A DNA stretch of 60,000 nucleotides from Acanthaster planci (GCF_001949145.1 NW_019091427.1:615729-675728), one strand, 5' to 3'; counted from the first letter of the stretch, positions 43,827 to 54,843 are shown. Translations and numbers: made by a program. Notes: generated by a model from the letters alone, not told the origin.

Positions 43827-46706
43827 GTAGGACTCAAAATCTTTTTCTTTCCAAATTTTCCTCCTCAGTGTTTACTGCTGCACTAAGTAAAGGGAAGAAT
43901 TGGGAATTCCACATTGGACCATCACAGGATTTGAGTATAACAACAAATTTTTAATAGTGCACCTCTTAATTTTGTGGGGACTTTAGCAAGAAAACAAGGT
44001 TCAGTATGAATGGGGAACATGTTTTTGAGTTGGTTAAAATTGATGGTCATGTTATTTAGCGTCAACGAGCGTCAACACACACAAGTAGCGTCAACAAAGT
44101 GTCAACAACTTAAAAATACCCTCTACAGATTTAAAAATGGTTTTATTATATTTCAGAGACTCTAACACTTGCCACTTTATAAGAGAAATACCAAATTTAC
44201 TTCCAGATCCTCGCAGGAAAATGATGTATGGGGGCCGCCATCTTTCATTCCTCTGCTCTTCACACGAAAACAAGATGGTGGCCGGTTGGACTGCACAAAC
44301 AGACCTGACTTTGTCACTCAAATTTCAACAAGCAAATATCATTTCAGATAGATATAATACATTGAATTTGATATTTAGGATCCTAATTAACATTTTATAT
44401 AAAAAATGAAAAATAACTTGTTGACACTTTGTTGACACTCATTGACGCTAGTTGATGCTAAAAAGCATGTCCCAAAATGGTTGATGTTTATGACTCCAAA
44501 CCTGGTCTAACATCAATTTTTTTCTGAATATAGCTGAACATGATTTAAACAGAAACTTTTCCTGCTGCATCGTAGCTCTTTTTCATTTCTGTGTTAACTG
44601 ATTTACATTGTACTAAGTCATGATGTACCATACTTTGTTTTGTGTTAAAGGTTTGAGTTGACCACAGAGCTTGACTCCGGACTTGACGTCAGTGACACAT
44701 ATCTCAACTTTGCAGGAGAAAAATCGACACCAAGCAAAATGTCCGCAGAGACGGTCCTTGCCAAAAGTAGCCAAGACAAGGTGAAGGTGGTCAGCATCTT
44801 GCTATTAATCCTGAAATTTGTCAAAGTTATTTCCCATCACATTTTTTTGACCAGATGAGGTTAAATAAAAAAGTTCCAATTGATGGTCACACTCAGTATC
44901 CTCAACTGTCTTAGAAGCTGAGTGCTTTGGGTTGCAAAAACAACTGAACTTGAACAACCTTTTTCTCTTGCCCTTTCATCTCACAGCTCCTGAAAAACAG
45001 CATCCTCACCCCGGACTTTGAGAAACGGCACAGTGTACCACCCTACAGAGAAGCCACACGACTGCTAAAGAGACGCAGAAAGGTTGGTTTGATGATGCAA
45101 GAATAAAGCTGTTCCAAACTAGTGCTACTTTGACCACAGCTTTTTTTGGGGGGGGGGGAGGCACAATTTTAAGTAAGATTTGAAGCTTTGCATGGTGGAA
45201 GAGACACGAGAAATGGGTTTGCGGGTACACCATGGTACCAATCTCTTTTGGGCGAGGTGTGGTTCTTAAAAGAACCGGTAAATGTCTTTTAAGAACCACA
45301 CCTCGACCAAAAGAGATTTATTCCATGGTGTACCCGCAAACCCATTTCTCAGGCACAATTTTCTTTCCTGGAAAAAAACAACTCAACAATAGGTAGTAGG
45401 TTATTCATTGAGTAATTTGAAGTTATTTCTTTTCGCTATTACATGTACTAAATTCCAGAGCATCACACCAGGACTGAACAGGGCCCGTTAACTATAAAAA
45501 CAAAAACCCTTGAGTAGAAAAGGCTAACATGGTAAGAAACTGCAGTCTGTGAATTAATGCAAGTGTTGAAAAGGGGTTACAGATTTATGATTCACACAAG
45601 CCTCGTTTTCATAGCCTTTGTGTGGAGCCATTCATGCATTCAATGTACATGTACATTGTTGGATTGTAAGCCAGTGCACACAAAAATCCCCTCAAATCTG
45701 TTTCCAGATTTGCATAACTTTTGGAGGGTGCAGTGGTGCTGGGCAGGCACCATTAATTTACATTAGGACTGATTTCCTGGAAGTTTGTCAAAGTACAATA
45801 GTGTGCCATATCTGCAATAAAGATAACAAGGGATTGGGATTTAATCAGCACTTTTCCCTTAACAGAAAGAGAGGGAGTCCAGCACTGGACAGGAGTGGTA
45901 CAACATGGCCGCTGTCGAGATGACTGACCAGCTGCGCAATGACATCAAGGCTGTGCGGATGCGCTCTGCACTGGACCCAAAACGATTCTACAAGCACAAC
46001 GACATGACAGCGATGCCGAAATTTGTTCAGGTATATTAGAAGAAAATAAAATCGGGTAATTTGGGGGGGGGGGGCAGGAGTGCTAAGTGAAGCACAACAT
46101 TCTGCTTGTGGAACGTCTCTGTGGTGCTATTGCCTAGTTCTGATGATTCAATTTGGAACAAGCAGCTTTCCTAACATGGTCCTGGCTGTATCAGGTCACT
46201 TGTGAATTCACTTGTACATGGCTGAAGGTTAAATTGGCGCTCACATGTGTCCTCACTTTGGACACCAGCATTTTTTTCTGATCAGAACGGTTGGAATTTT
46301 CTTATAGGTAGGGACGATAGTGGAGAGCCCTGCTGATTTCTACCACTCTCGGGTTCCCAAGAAGCAACGCAAGCAGACCATTGTGGAAGAGCTGTTGGCT
46401 GACGCGGAGACAAGGAGGTGAGATCCATCATCCCTGAAACACCAATTCTCCCTTAACCCTAACCCCTAGGGACCACTGAAATCTTGCATAACCTTGTTGG
46501 GTTCAGCATCGTTAGGGTTAAGTTCAGTTACGTCAAATTGAATTCGCCTTGCAATTTGTTAAGCTCATCCCCCAGGCTCACCAAAATGTCATCTTTCCTG
46601 TCACAGGTACAACAAACGGAAGTACTTGGAGCTACAGGAGAAGACAAAGCGCTGGGGTCAGAGGTCAAACAGGCAGAGGCGAGGGAAAAAGAAGACTGGA
46701 AAGTGA
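43180..46706 (+). CDS. DNTTIP2: DNTTIP2/Fcf2 homolog (TdT-interacting factor 2), six-exon gene
   Basis: Nucleolar SSU-processome-associated factor required for early pre-rRNA cleavages leading to 18S rRNA (Fcf2 in yeast). The vertebrate protein was first found as a terminal-transferase interactor. Exons are 43180-43826, 44651-44780, 44987-45082, 45866-46030, 46308-46417 and 46607-46706, giving 415 residues with all phases consistent. Residues 1-290 are low-complexity, acidic and Ser-rich. The Fcf2 domain spans about 290-405, with the WYNMAAVEMT, RMRSALDPKRFYK, VESPADFYHSRVPKKQRKQT, IVEELLADAETRRYNKRKY blocks. A basic tail follows (RGKKKTGK). It is shorter than human DNTTIP2 in the disordered N-terminal part. 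The start at 43180 is preferred over 43129 because its context (AAGATGG) is strong. Confidence 0.95.
43827..44650 (+). other. DNTTIP2 intron 1
   Basis: Mostly occupied by a foldback element at 44051-44466. Confidence 0.85.
44051..44466. repeat. Foldback element with GTTGACACTTTGTTGAC arms
   Basis: Arms at 44051-44111 and 44411-44466 are reverse complementary. Each is built of repeated GTTGACGC/GCGTCAAC units and encloses about 300 bases. Sub-terminal repeats inside inverted termini are typical of some DNA transposons. The centre has no transposase frame. Confidence 0.75.
44651..44780 (+). CDS. DNTTIP2: DNTTIP2 exon 2
   Basis: Acceptor GTTAAAG and donor AAG|GTGAAG. It encodes FELTTELDSGLDVSDTYLNF then AGEKSTPSK..SSQDK. 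Phase 2 to phase 0. A donor six bases downstream (GTGGTC) is possible but weaker. Confidence 0.82.
44781..44986 (+). other. DNTTIP2 intron 2
   Basis: A 206-bp intron; nothing else seen. Confidence 0.8.
44987..45082 (+). CDS. DNTTIP2: DNTTIP2 exon 3
   Basis: Acceptor CATCTCACAG and donor AAAG|GTTGGT. It encodes LLKNSILTPDFEKRHSVPPY then REATRLLKRRRK, the conserved lead-in to the Fcf2 domain. Confidence 0.9.
45083..45865 (+). other. DNTTIP2 intron 3
   Basis: Contains a poly-G run near 45147 and the long perfect-armed hairpin at 45208-45350. Confidence 0.85.
45208..45350. repeat. Foldback MITE-like hairpin with ~60-bp arms
   Basis: The left arm starts GAGAAATGGGTTTGCGGGTA and the right arm ends with its exact complement. 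Complementarity continues through ACACCATGG, CTCTTTTGG and GAGGTGTGGTTCTT, around an internal AAAGAACCGGTAAATG loop. One of the strongest hairpins in the window. Related half copy at 6943-7002. Confidence 0.88.
45866..46030 (+). CDS. DNTTIP2: DNTTIP2 exon 4: Fcf2 domain start
   Basis: Acceptor CCTTAACAG and donor CAG|GTATAT. It encodes 55 residues including EWYNMAAVEMTDQLRNDIKA and VRMRSALDPKRFYKHNDM, nearly matching the human Fcf2 domain. Confidence 0.97.
46031..46307 (+). other. DNTTIP2 intron 4
   Basis: A 277-bp intron. A CTGATGA motif is present, but no convincing box C/D snoRNA. Confidence 0.8.
46308..46417 (+). CDS. DNTTIP2: DNTTIP2 exon 5: Fcf2 domain core
   Basis: Acceptor TTCTTATAG and donor AG|GTGAGA. 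It encodes VGTIVESPADFYHSRVPKKQ then RKQTIVEELLADAETR. This is the most conserved block of the family. Confidence 0.97.
46607..46706 (+). CDS. DNTTIP2: DNTTIP2 exon 6: C-terminus and stop
   Basis: Acceptor CTGTCACAG. It encodes (R)YNKRKYLELQEKTKRWGQR and a basic tail ending KKKTGK, then TGA at 46704-46706. Confidence 0.95.
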
Positions 46707-46935
46707 CCTGACGATATGTTTCATTTTCGGAGGAACAAGCTTGAATTCATGTTTTATGTCACTTTCCCATGCTTTGTTTAGCCAATATCCGTATGTGCCA
46801 CTGGTTTACTATTTCCATTAGTGTTCCTAAAACCACTTTCTCACAAGATCATAGAGAGAATAACAAAACAACTTGTAAAACTACGATGTCAAATTCATTT
46901 GCCCTGATTTGGTTTGGTGGATATTGTGAAATCGC

Positions 46936-46941
46936 AATAAA
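46936..46941 (+). terminator. DNTTIP2 poly(A) signal
   Basis: AATAAA lies 230 bp after the stop codon, in AT-rich sequence. Confidence 0.65.
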
Positions 46942-47033
46942 ATATGAGCATCACTTCTGAAACTAAAAGAACCCTAACCATTCCTTCTTGTGCTTTTCAA
47001 ATAAAAAAACCCAATCTGTTATGCCTCTTTCAG

Positions 47034-47308
47034 CCCATCCTCCAACTTGCTCTACCTATTTTTCCTCCATCCATTCAAAGACTCCCTCTCAACCTGCGCT
47101 CCTTGTTCAAGAGAAAAACCCTGCTGTGGTTATTCAATCCTACCAAGAAAACAAAGGAAAGGGACTGACAATAAGGCGGCTTCCCACACCGCCCCCAGCT
47201 CAAGTAGGCCTGGTTCGCAATGTGATTGTCCCAGCTTCAGTGTTTGGAAACAGTGTAAAACCACGGAGGAAAAAGAGAGAGAGAAAAAAAGCTTTTGACT
47301 TGTCTTGA
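47034..47308 (+). CDS. Unassigned coding-like terminal exon
   Basis: A good acceptor (TATGCCTCTTTCAG) precedes an open frame of about 90 codons with protein-like composition: GLTIRRLPTPPPAQVGL, NVIVPASVFGNSVKPRRKKR and a basic end ERKKAFDLS, then TGA. I do not recognise it. Its phase does not fit any DNTTIP2 exon, so it is not an alternative DNTTIP2 end. It may be the last exon of a gene whose other exons interleave or are missing, a degenerate copy, or chance. Confidence 0.3.
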
Positions 47309-49609
47309 ACTGGGTAGGCATGTCAAGGCTGACAGAAAAACTTCCCTCGCGGGCTCTGAGAGTGTGATACATATGTATCATTAAAATAAAATCACAGAAG
47401 TTGTTGGCTCCACAAAACTTTCCGTGACATTTCTCAGTTTTTGGATGATTTGAACAGCAACAATGCTCAGAACTAGGGAGTTCTGAAATTTGTGCTTGTT
47501 TGAAAGTGCTCGAGAAGTCTGGTTTTTTAAGGATTAGAAACAACTCAATAATTCTGTCCGACGATTCTGCATTACCGAGTGTGGGCTTTGTGTGAATTAA
47601 AAAATGCTTCTCCAATGGAAAGAACCCCAAATCGTTAATCATCTAAGTTACCAATTCACAGGTGAATCTGCGTCGAAGAAATTAGTTACCATCTTTGGAT
47701 TGGATGTTTTCCTGGACCGAGAAGCGACAAACCCATCATTCCTGAAATGCTTTCCCTTTGATATTTGGAGGGGATTGGGTTTTTTAGAGTTAAATTCAAT
47801 GATGGTTCAGAAAGGGGGGGTCACTAATGACCTGTTGATCAAGCAATGGGGACTGCTCTGTATTGACGGAGCACACGAGAAGCCATCCGTCGGTATTCCT
47901 GCTCAGACTTGCTGCACAATTATAAGAAGTGCTCCTGAGGGACTCGGGGTGGGCGGTGGACCCTATTTTCTCGGCCTCTGCAGAGGGTATATCTCCGTAA
48001 ACAGCAAGAGTGCTTCTTTTTTACAGGCTTTTTTGTGCTCGTCCAAATGAGGAATCAGCAGTACAAAACACGGGTTTCATTTGAGAGTCTGCCCAGAGAA
48101 TGCGAGCCTCAGTTTTCTGAATGTTTTATTAGCGCGGAATGAAAGGTTTGGCCTGCGGGTTCCAGCACGCGGTCGGCCCCGTAATTTCCACCTCGCCGGC
48201 GCGGTGAATGGGACCAATGGAGCAGGGCAGGGTTGTTTGGAGGAATTAAGGGATAAACGCCATTGTTGGGGATCACCGTTTCATTGTCCGGTGTCCGACA
48301 ACAGATCGATTCTCGACAGACGAATGTGCTTGGGAGATAGGGGTTTGCTTGGGTTGGATGCCGACCATTCTGTTTGTCTCCCATCCAGTCAAGCTAAAGC
48401 TCATTGAGTGGGGATTTTTTTTAATAGTGTTTTCTGGAATGAAAGCATCAGTTTTATGCATCGGTCGAATGGTTCTGACGGGGAAGAATTCCGCTCTATT
48501 TACGCAAACACAAATAGGCTTTCAGAACACGTGCACCGGAGAGACGGAAAGAAAAGTTACAGCGTGGCAGACAGTCCATTCCCCTGGCACCGGGCACGCC
48601 CCGGTAAGAATACCGGGGCTGTGTCTCCCACCTCTCGGCTGGCACCAGGGGTGCGACGATCGACACCAGGGATCGGCGCAGGGGCTCCTGAGATGTAAGC
48701 GCTAAATGACCAAAGTTGGTGATTGTTTCTCTTGTAACCAACTCCTCGTCTCAGTTAGGCCCACACATCACTTGTGGTCACTCAGTTGGTGTCGTGTGTG
48801 GGCGAACCGATCCGACCACTCGCCCAGAAGCATTCGAGTTTCAAACCAAAGAACCTGTTAGAGACTACTTGTGAGTGCGATTCAGCTTGCGAGCGAGGAT
48901 GGCGACTTAAAAATGGCCTTCAGCTTAAGCTGGTAAGATACTACATCCATCTAGGTTTATAATTTTGTAGGTTCATATTTTGAAATGGACGGGCCCATTA
49001 TTAGAGTCCTAATTAATGCCTACATTAGATTCCATTGGAAGCATTCCGTGTGTCTACCTCCATGGTCCATCACACGTTTTTGAGTGTCACAATACAATTT
49101 TCAAAAGGTATGCCTGTTAATATGTTGTTTATTTAAATATTTTTTTGAATGGGAGTTCAGCAAAAAATGGGGATTCAGTTTTATGAAAATCGAAAATTGT
49201 GATGGTCTGATTTCTAATTTTCTTCGAAGATACTACAAAGCAGTGGTCTATTAAATTTTAAGGACGTGTTTAGTGTGTTTTTGCTAATAGGCGTGGCCTT
49301 CTCCATGATGGTGCTTCGTGGGATGATTATCCAGGGAACAGTGAACTCAACGGGCGTTAATTTTAAGCTCGGAAGAAAGTTTTCAGCGGAGAATTTGCGC
49401 GCAGCTTGATCATTCGTTTACCATTCTTGTCTGCTCAATGGTTTCCAGCAGGCTTATCCCCTGATTAGCACCTCCAATTGGTTACAACCTAAAGAAATAG
49501 AAACAAGATCGAGTTGTGGCTTAAAACTGTCGCTTGTTTTTATGTGCTTCACTGACGAAAGTCTATTTTCATTTCAGTCGAAATCGGGCCATCTGCGGTA
49601 TCTGTTTTG

Positions 49610-49817
49610 CAGTGGCGTAGCCACGGGGGCGGGGTCTGGCCGGCACGTGCCCCGCCCCCCAATTCCCGGTGCCCCTCACTGAAAAGGATGAATGGATATT
49701 TAAAAGGCTAACAAAAACTTTCCCCAAAAAAACCACACCACTGAAAGCTGGTGGCCCCCATAAGATGCTGGTGCCCACTTTGTGCCCCCCCCTCGTAAAA
49801 TCCTAGCTATGCCACTG
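49610..49817. repeat. CAGTGGCGTAGCC-terminus DNA-transposon derivative, copy 2
   Basis: Begins CAGTGGCGTAGCCA and ends TAGCTATGCCACTG (inverted termini). It shares internal blocks with 40422-40573. Non-autonomous and noncoding. Confidence 0.85.
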
Positions 49818-50731
49818 CTGTTATGTATTTTTGAGGATTTTCATTGCTTTTATCAGTGATACTGCTTCGAGTCTCAAAAAGTGGCGTAACGGGGGAGTAG
49901 AGTCAGGGCACGCCCCCGTCCTCTTCAAGGACATCGTACCATTGTTTCAAAAGATGTGAAACATCAAGCATCAACACTTCAGAACGGTACTTGTACCTTC
50001 CGGCCATTTGGAGGGCGAGTTTTTTTAGGGCTGAAAAACTTGAAGGGACAATATATTATCATTTCAGAAAAGAAATCCCGTTTCCACGCTACTGATCTAA
50101 AAGAGTCGAACATTCCATCGCTCTTTCCGACCACCCCTGCTAAAGACAGTCTGTTAAAACCTTTTCCATTGAAACAGAATCTTACAGGATCATAGCGTCA
50201 CATCTTCCAGCGTTTAAGCTGCTTAATCTCAGCAAAGAAAACGCAAAGCACTGTGGGTAGTAACCGAGCCGTTTTTCAATACATGTACTCGACTTGGACT
50301 CCATCAGGCTTCAACAGTTTTTTTTACTTCTCGACTTTGAGGTTAAAAGCGCAACAGTAAGTCTAATAGTGCAACAAAACATCGAATAAGATGTAAAAAG
50401 AGCCAAAAATTACAGTATTTCAGTTAAAGTTAAACACTTAAGGTCCACAATTGAGGATTGGTTTCCTACACGATGCCTGAAGTGGAGCCGAATTGAGTAT
50501 TGGAAAACGGCCCACGTGTACATGTATTTTCTTGCGCGCATGCGAGTGTCAACCGTAGGAGGCCAACAAGAGACACATGTTCCCAGTGCACCATCCTAGC
50601 GATCACAGTCAAATTACGAAGCGTTATAGGCCGGAATGAGCAATACCGGTAGCGGGGGGGGGGACATCTCCCTTCCACAGGCCTACACTTTTTGCGAGAC
50701 CTACAATGGGGTGATGCTTAAAGGGTACAGT

Positions 50732-51116
50732 CCACTATCCAAGCCCCGTTGAAAACAGTGTAAAATCAGCACTGTTCAGGGCCCAGTAACATGCACGCCA
50801 ACATCCCTGAGATTTCTGAAACACAAATGAAATTCTTGACTGGTCACTAATCTTTCAATTTCTTTTCAATTTTTTTGTGGGTTAACCAATTACATNNNNN
50901 NNNNNNNNNNNNNNNNNNGTTTTTAGCCATTCTGCTCTCATATGAAAGCTCAAAGACCCAGAGTTGATCCTGGCAAGGATTTACACAATCTCACCATTTT
51001 GGGGTCAAATAATCTCCTTTTTCAAAAGATACTGTGGGGGGGGGACTTTTAATGCTAACGAGCTGGCTAGAAACTCTCATTTGAATTAGTGGTCTGCACC
51101 CTTTATGAATCGGCCT
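50732..51116 (-). repeat. Dispersed repeat, inverted pair, copy 2
   Basis: Reverse-complement relative of 42752-43110, interrupted by an N gap at 50896-50918. Diverged by scattered substitutions. Confidence 0.88.
50896..50918. other. Assembly gap (23 N)
   Basis: Undetermined bases inside the dispersed repeat copy. Confidence 0.99.
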
Positions 51117-52875
51117 TTTAATGGCTGATTGCTGATGGTCTACGGTCTCACAACTGAACCACCGTTGTGTGGCAACTGATGCATTCATTCGGGAAAGCTC
51201 AAATCTCAGACTGATGTTTGTTGCTGGAGTGTTTTGCACCTATACAAGCACTGAAGCAGGGGGTTCTCCCTCTCAGGGTGACAGTGCATTATCAACAGCA
51301 GAGCTGAAACACTGTCAAAGTGAACACACACCTGTAGGGAAGTCTGAATCCTCTAGGAAGGCTTGGATACTGGGATTTTGATAATAAATTTGCAAACCGT
51401 ATCCATTGAAGCTGGAGAAGCAGTTTTGACGATTTCACTCTTGCAAATCGTTTTATTAAGTTGTCATCAAACGAAATGGGTCGGTGATTAATTGTTTATT
51501 AGCTTTGCAGAATCCAAAGGTTCTGTTTTCGACCAAGGACCTTATGGAAGATGGGAGATTTTCTGCCCATTTCTATTTGATAATCGGCGCGATACAGTGG
51601 AGGTAGTCATCGGAATAATTGTTCAGACAGTCGAAAGAAAGGACAAAAAGATCGCTCCTGAATTGCAGCATCGATGTACGGTCACGAGCCAAGGACTTGT
51701 GGAAGTTTATCTACAGTGATTGGACTGAATTTCCAGCCGTCTCTTCTTTTTTTTAGCGGTGTTCGCCCATGATTGTCCAAACGCAATTCTTGTAGTGGCA
51801 AAATCCAAGAACTGTGTATGGACATCAGTGGCTGACATTAGCAATACACCAAACGACCAAACTTCTGATTTGATTTTCGGGTGGTTTAATGAAGTTCCAA
51901 CAAATATCGAGCGGGGTGAACTTCGAGCCCTCGATCTCAGGGCCCACAGAGCTTTGTGGAGAGTCATGATATCTATTATAGACTATCGAACTGACAAACT
52001 CTTTACCGAAGGGATCTATTACCCGCTCTTTCAAGAAAATTGCATTCAATTCTGGTGCATGTGCCTAATCTACGAAAACGACGACTGGAGGTGCGGCACA
52101 AAACAGAAACAACGCGCGCAAGTTAAGAATAAACGAGAAAAAAGGGGAAAAGTCGACAAGGACAATACACTTGCGAAGACGTAAAACCATGGAGGTAGAA
52201 TCTCAATGGTAAAACCGAGCTAGAAAAGCGAAGAAAGCATTTGGTAAGGATTGATAAACACCGATACGGCCCGTACTGGAGAGGATAGCCAGGCTCTACG
52301 GTAAATATATATTTATTTAACTTTCCGTTTTACCCGACCTTTGCTACACCCTCCAACACTAGCAACAGCTTCGGGTTCAACATCGAAATGGAAAGCATTT
52401 TGGGCAGTGAATGTGTGGGGTTCCTTTGTACGTGTATAATTAATTTGGAAATATTTGGTATCAAGGACGGGCATAGAAGCAAATAGTCGGGGGGAGGGGT
52501 GGCAAACATTTGGGAGTTTTGTTTTGTAAATTTGTGTGGCCTTTTTGAGGGCGGGTGAGGCTAAATCACTGGGACTTTTGACAAGCTTTGGAAAGGGAGA
52601 TTTATAAACAGTTCTTAGGCCTACCAAAAATTATAGGCTCTTTGATTTCAGTGTCTCTCTTTTTGGGGGGGGGGATCGGCCAATGACTGTTATGAGATCT
52701 TCATGACCAGTTTGTCCATTTAATTTAATTACCGAATTTGGAAGTCTGCATTCTCAGGTTCTATTGCAATGCAATGTTGTACAGAGTAACGTCCATGATG
52801 GTAGATTTGCCAGGTTCCTTATTTTGCCACTTGCTTTGAAAACCAATGAGACTTGACAACAGGTGGCAAACATAA

Positions 52876-53016
52876 GGTCTGTTTATTTCACATGGATCTG
52901 GATCTCGATCAGTGATCCTAATGCTGGTTCCCACCATCCACCAGGCAGGTTTTGGTGTCTGTAAACCAACAATGGATCATCAATCGTGATCCAGATCCAT
53001 GTGGAATACGATCCCA
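52876..53016. repeat. Foldback MITE-like element, family B copy 2
   Basis: TTTCACATGGATCTGGATC on the left and GATCCAGATCCATGTGG on the right. Same family as 13029-13170; the two centres share GGTTTTGGTGTC/GGTTCTGGTGTC and AACCAA. Confidence 0.82.
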
Positions 53017-53230
53017 GACGTTTAACAGTATTCCAACTTGTCATTTCGACTTCATTCGCTTGCTATCAACGACTCGCTTCAAAAAGGATTTTGTACCGAA
53101 ATGCCTCAGGATGAAATATTGATTAACTAACGCACCAACTTGCAATATTTGTTTAAATGTTCTCCAGTGCTCCCACAAAAGACATACATGTACATAAATT
53201 TCAATACCAAATCAGGTTCCGACACCGCTA

Positions 53231-53236
53231 TTTATT
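53231..53236 (-). terminator. Possible USP33-like poly(A) signal
   Basis: TTTATT on the plus strand is AATAAA on the minus strand, about 1.24 kb after the USP stop. It is the first full match seen; nearer variants exist. Confidence 0.35.
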
Positions 53237-54472
53237 GTTTTGTTCAACTGTAACTTACAGGTAAGTAGCATCAGGATTTTTCTGTGTACACTAATCTGTA
53301 CCATTTTAAAATAAATAATTCCTGTCAACTCTGAAGCAATGAGGTTCAACAAACACAAACAGTAACCACACAATGAAAGATAATAGCGTACACTTTAAAT
53401 AAACTTACAACTGTCACAATTGACAATATGCATTTGGTAACGGACATATTCAGTACTCTCAAAGTCGAGTAATATCTGTAAGATGGTATAAATAATAACC
53501 AAATATTATTTAGGAATTGCTCATGATATATATTTGCATTTTACAAAAAAGCTAATAAAGACATTTTTAATCAAGTTTTTGACACCGCCATCACTCTCCG
53601 ATATTCCATTTTAAATTTATCCAATATTTCCATCACAGCCTTAAGATCTCCATGAATAGTTTGTCTCCATTTGTGGAAAAATAGTGAAAGTCCATTTATA
53701 ATAAAACACTGTCTTCTCATTTCCTCGTGAATTCACTATCACCTTCCTACGGTCGCAAAAAGATTTCAATTTATCCGTCAGAACCCAAATTGGTACGTGG
53801 ACTGCATGAACCATTGTTCAGTTCAAATCCCAATCTTTTTGTGGTCTGAAACAAAATGTTGCCCGTACAGGTGCAGTGAGGTTCTTTGACTAACATAATA
53901 AAAGATGATTCTAATACATGTAGTTTGGCCACATCATCAGTGCAACTTTTAGATAATTCTTCTTTCTGTAAGCACTACGTGCACATAGTACGACTGCAAA
54001 ACCTTTTATGCTGCAAGTGGACAAAATAAGTTCTTTTGATAATGATACTGTTTGAAGTAGTCATGGGGACGTTGTCTCACATTTGTACAACTGCCTGACC
54101 CCTGTGAAAATGTGTCGATTTGTACAACTGATGTTTAGAGGGCAAGAGATTAAGTTCTTGTCAATCCGAGGTGATTGATGGGTGTAAACAAAGTGGGCAG
54201 GGCAGCTAGGATGTACGGCGGGGGTTGTAGATTTGACCTGTCGGGACTGTTCATCCCGACACAGATTTGAAGTCTTCTCGTGCAAGGTGACTGAGTGAAG
54301 ATGGTCCCCAGTGGGCGGAGCAGCTGAACTCCATTCATGGTTCTGCGTTGTGCATTAACAGAATGCTTGCTTCCATCGGGACTGGAATGCAAGCCGGCGT
54401 AGCAGCTTTTGGCCCCACAATTCGTGAGTTGCATAAAAGGTCTTCGTAATGTGTTTGCTGCATGTGTTTTTT
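53237..54472 (-). other. Probable 3' UTR of the USP33-like gene
   Basis: AT-rich sequence between the stop codon and the candidate poly(A) signal. Open frames here match nothing known. Confidence 0.45.
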
Positions 54473-54648
54473 TCACAGTCGAGATTGGGTGTCCTCCCGT
54501 GGGCTCGAACATTCCTCGTCGGAAGCAGCTGATTGGGTGTGGTCCATGTGGGAGGGGCGGTTTGGGTGGAGAAACACCTCGGGACCCCCGTCATAAATGG
54601 AGTGGAGGTAGTACCACATCTCCTTGGAGATCTGCCCACAATCAGCTC
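54473..54648 (-). CDS. USP33: USP33-like last exon
   Basis: Acceptor TTCTTGTCCCCAG. 57 codons plus TGA at 54473-54475. Begins in phase 1, completing the Gly codon of GADCGQIS. Confidence 0.9.
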
Positions 54649-54843
54649 CTGGGGACAAGAAACGGGGGCATTTACATGTAGGTTTGCGTTTCCTAAATTT
54701 CATGAGTAGTAAGCACCATTGATTCTTAACTTCCTTCGAGCAATGACTCCAATAGGCAAGAAGTTACAGCTTACCATGTTTGAGGAGAGGTTGCCCCCCT
54801 TTCATGATTGCTATTGGCCGATTGTCAATGGGGCCTGGCGGAT
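54473..54843 (-). CDS. USP33: USP20/USP33-type deubiquitinase, last two coding exons (partial gene)
   Basis: Ubiquitin-specific cysteine peptidases USP20 and USP33 have a zinc-finger UBP, a USP catalytic core and two C-terminal DUSP domains. Only the second half of the second DUSP domain and the C-terminus are present. Exon 54775-54843 encodes (D)[17 protein letters not shown], then PLLKH. Exon 54473-54648 encodes (G)[18 protein letters not shown], then [10 protein letters not shown], ending TQSRL and TGA. GADYGQISEE.W..L.S.YGGGPE is diagnostic for USP20/33, and the human proteins also end at a nearby ETR-x-x sequence. The 800 bp upstream contains no preceding DUSP exon; kinesin exons follow instead. 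Either the assembly is wrong, the genes interleave, or a fragment was duplicated. Confidence 0.88.
54775..54843 (-). CDS. USP33: USP33-like penultimate exon
   Basis: Acceptor TTTCTTGTACAG and donor G|GTAAGC. It encodes the PPGPIDN signature of DUSP domains. Phase 1 at both ends. Confidence 0.9.

Larger units (their letters stand above)
47309..53230. other. Intergenic region between DNTTIP2 and USP33-like genes
   Basis: Convergent genes flank this region. It holds a CAGTGGCGTAG element (49610-49817), an inverted dispersed repeat copy (50732-51116), a small N gap (50896-50918) and a foldback (52876-53016). Moderately long frames at 47604-48050 (148 aa) and 51759-52184 (141 aa) match no known family. 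GC-richer patches at 48090-48700 may be regulatory or unrecognised exons. Confidence 0.6.

Noticed and set aside
46140-46230. Possible box C/D snoRNA in DNTTIP2 intron 4 (CTGATGA and CTGA motifs)
   Set aside because: Box C lacks the expected purine, no terminal stem pairs, and no C'/D' boxes were visible.
47604-48050. 148-aa plus-strand open frame
   Set aside because: No family resemblance and no clear splice or start support.
51707-51967. Minus-strand frame containing KSEVWSFGVLL, resembling the tyrosine-kinase subdomain IX motif
   Set aside because: Only about a dozen residues match. No flanking kinase motif, splice structure or neighbouring kinase exon was found, so chance or a very old remnant is more likely.
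51759-52184. 141-aa plus-strand open frame ending in a Lys-rich tail
   Set aside because: Unrecognised, and overlapped by open frames on the other strand. Kept only as part of the intergenic description.
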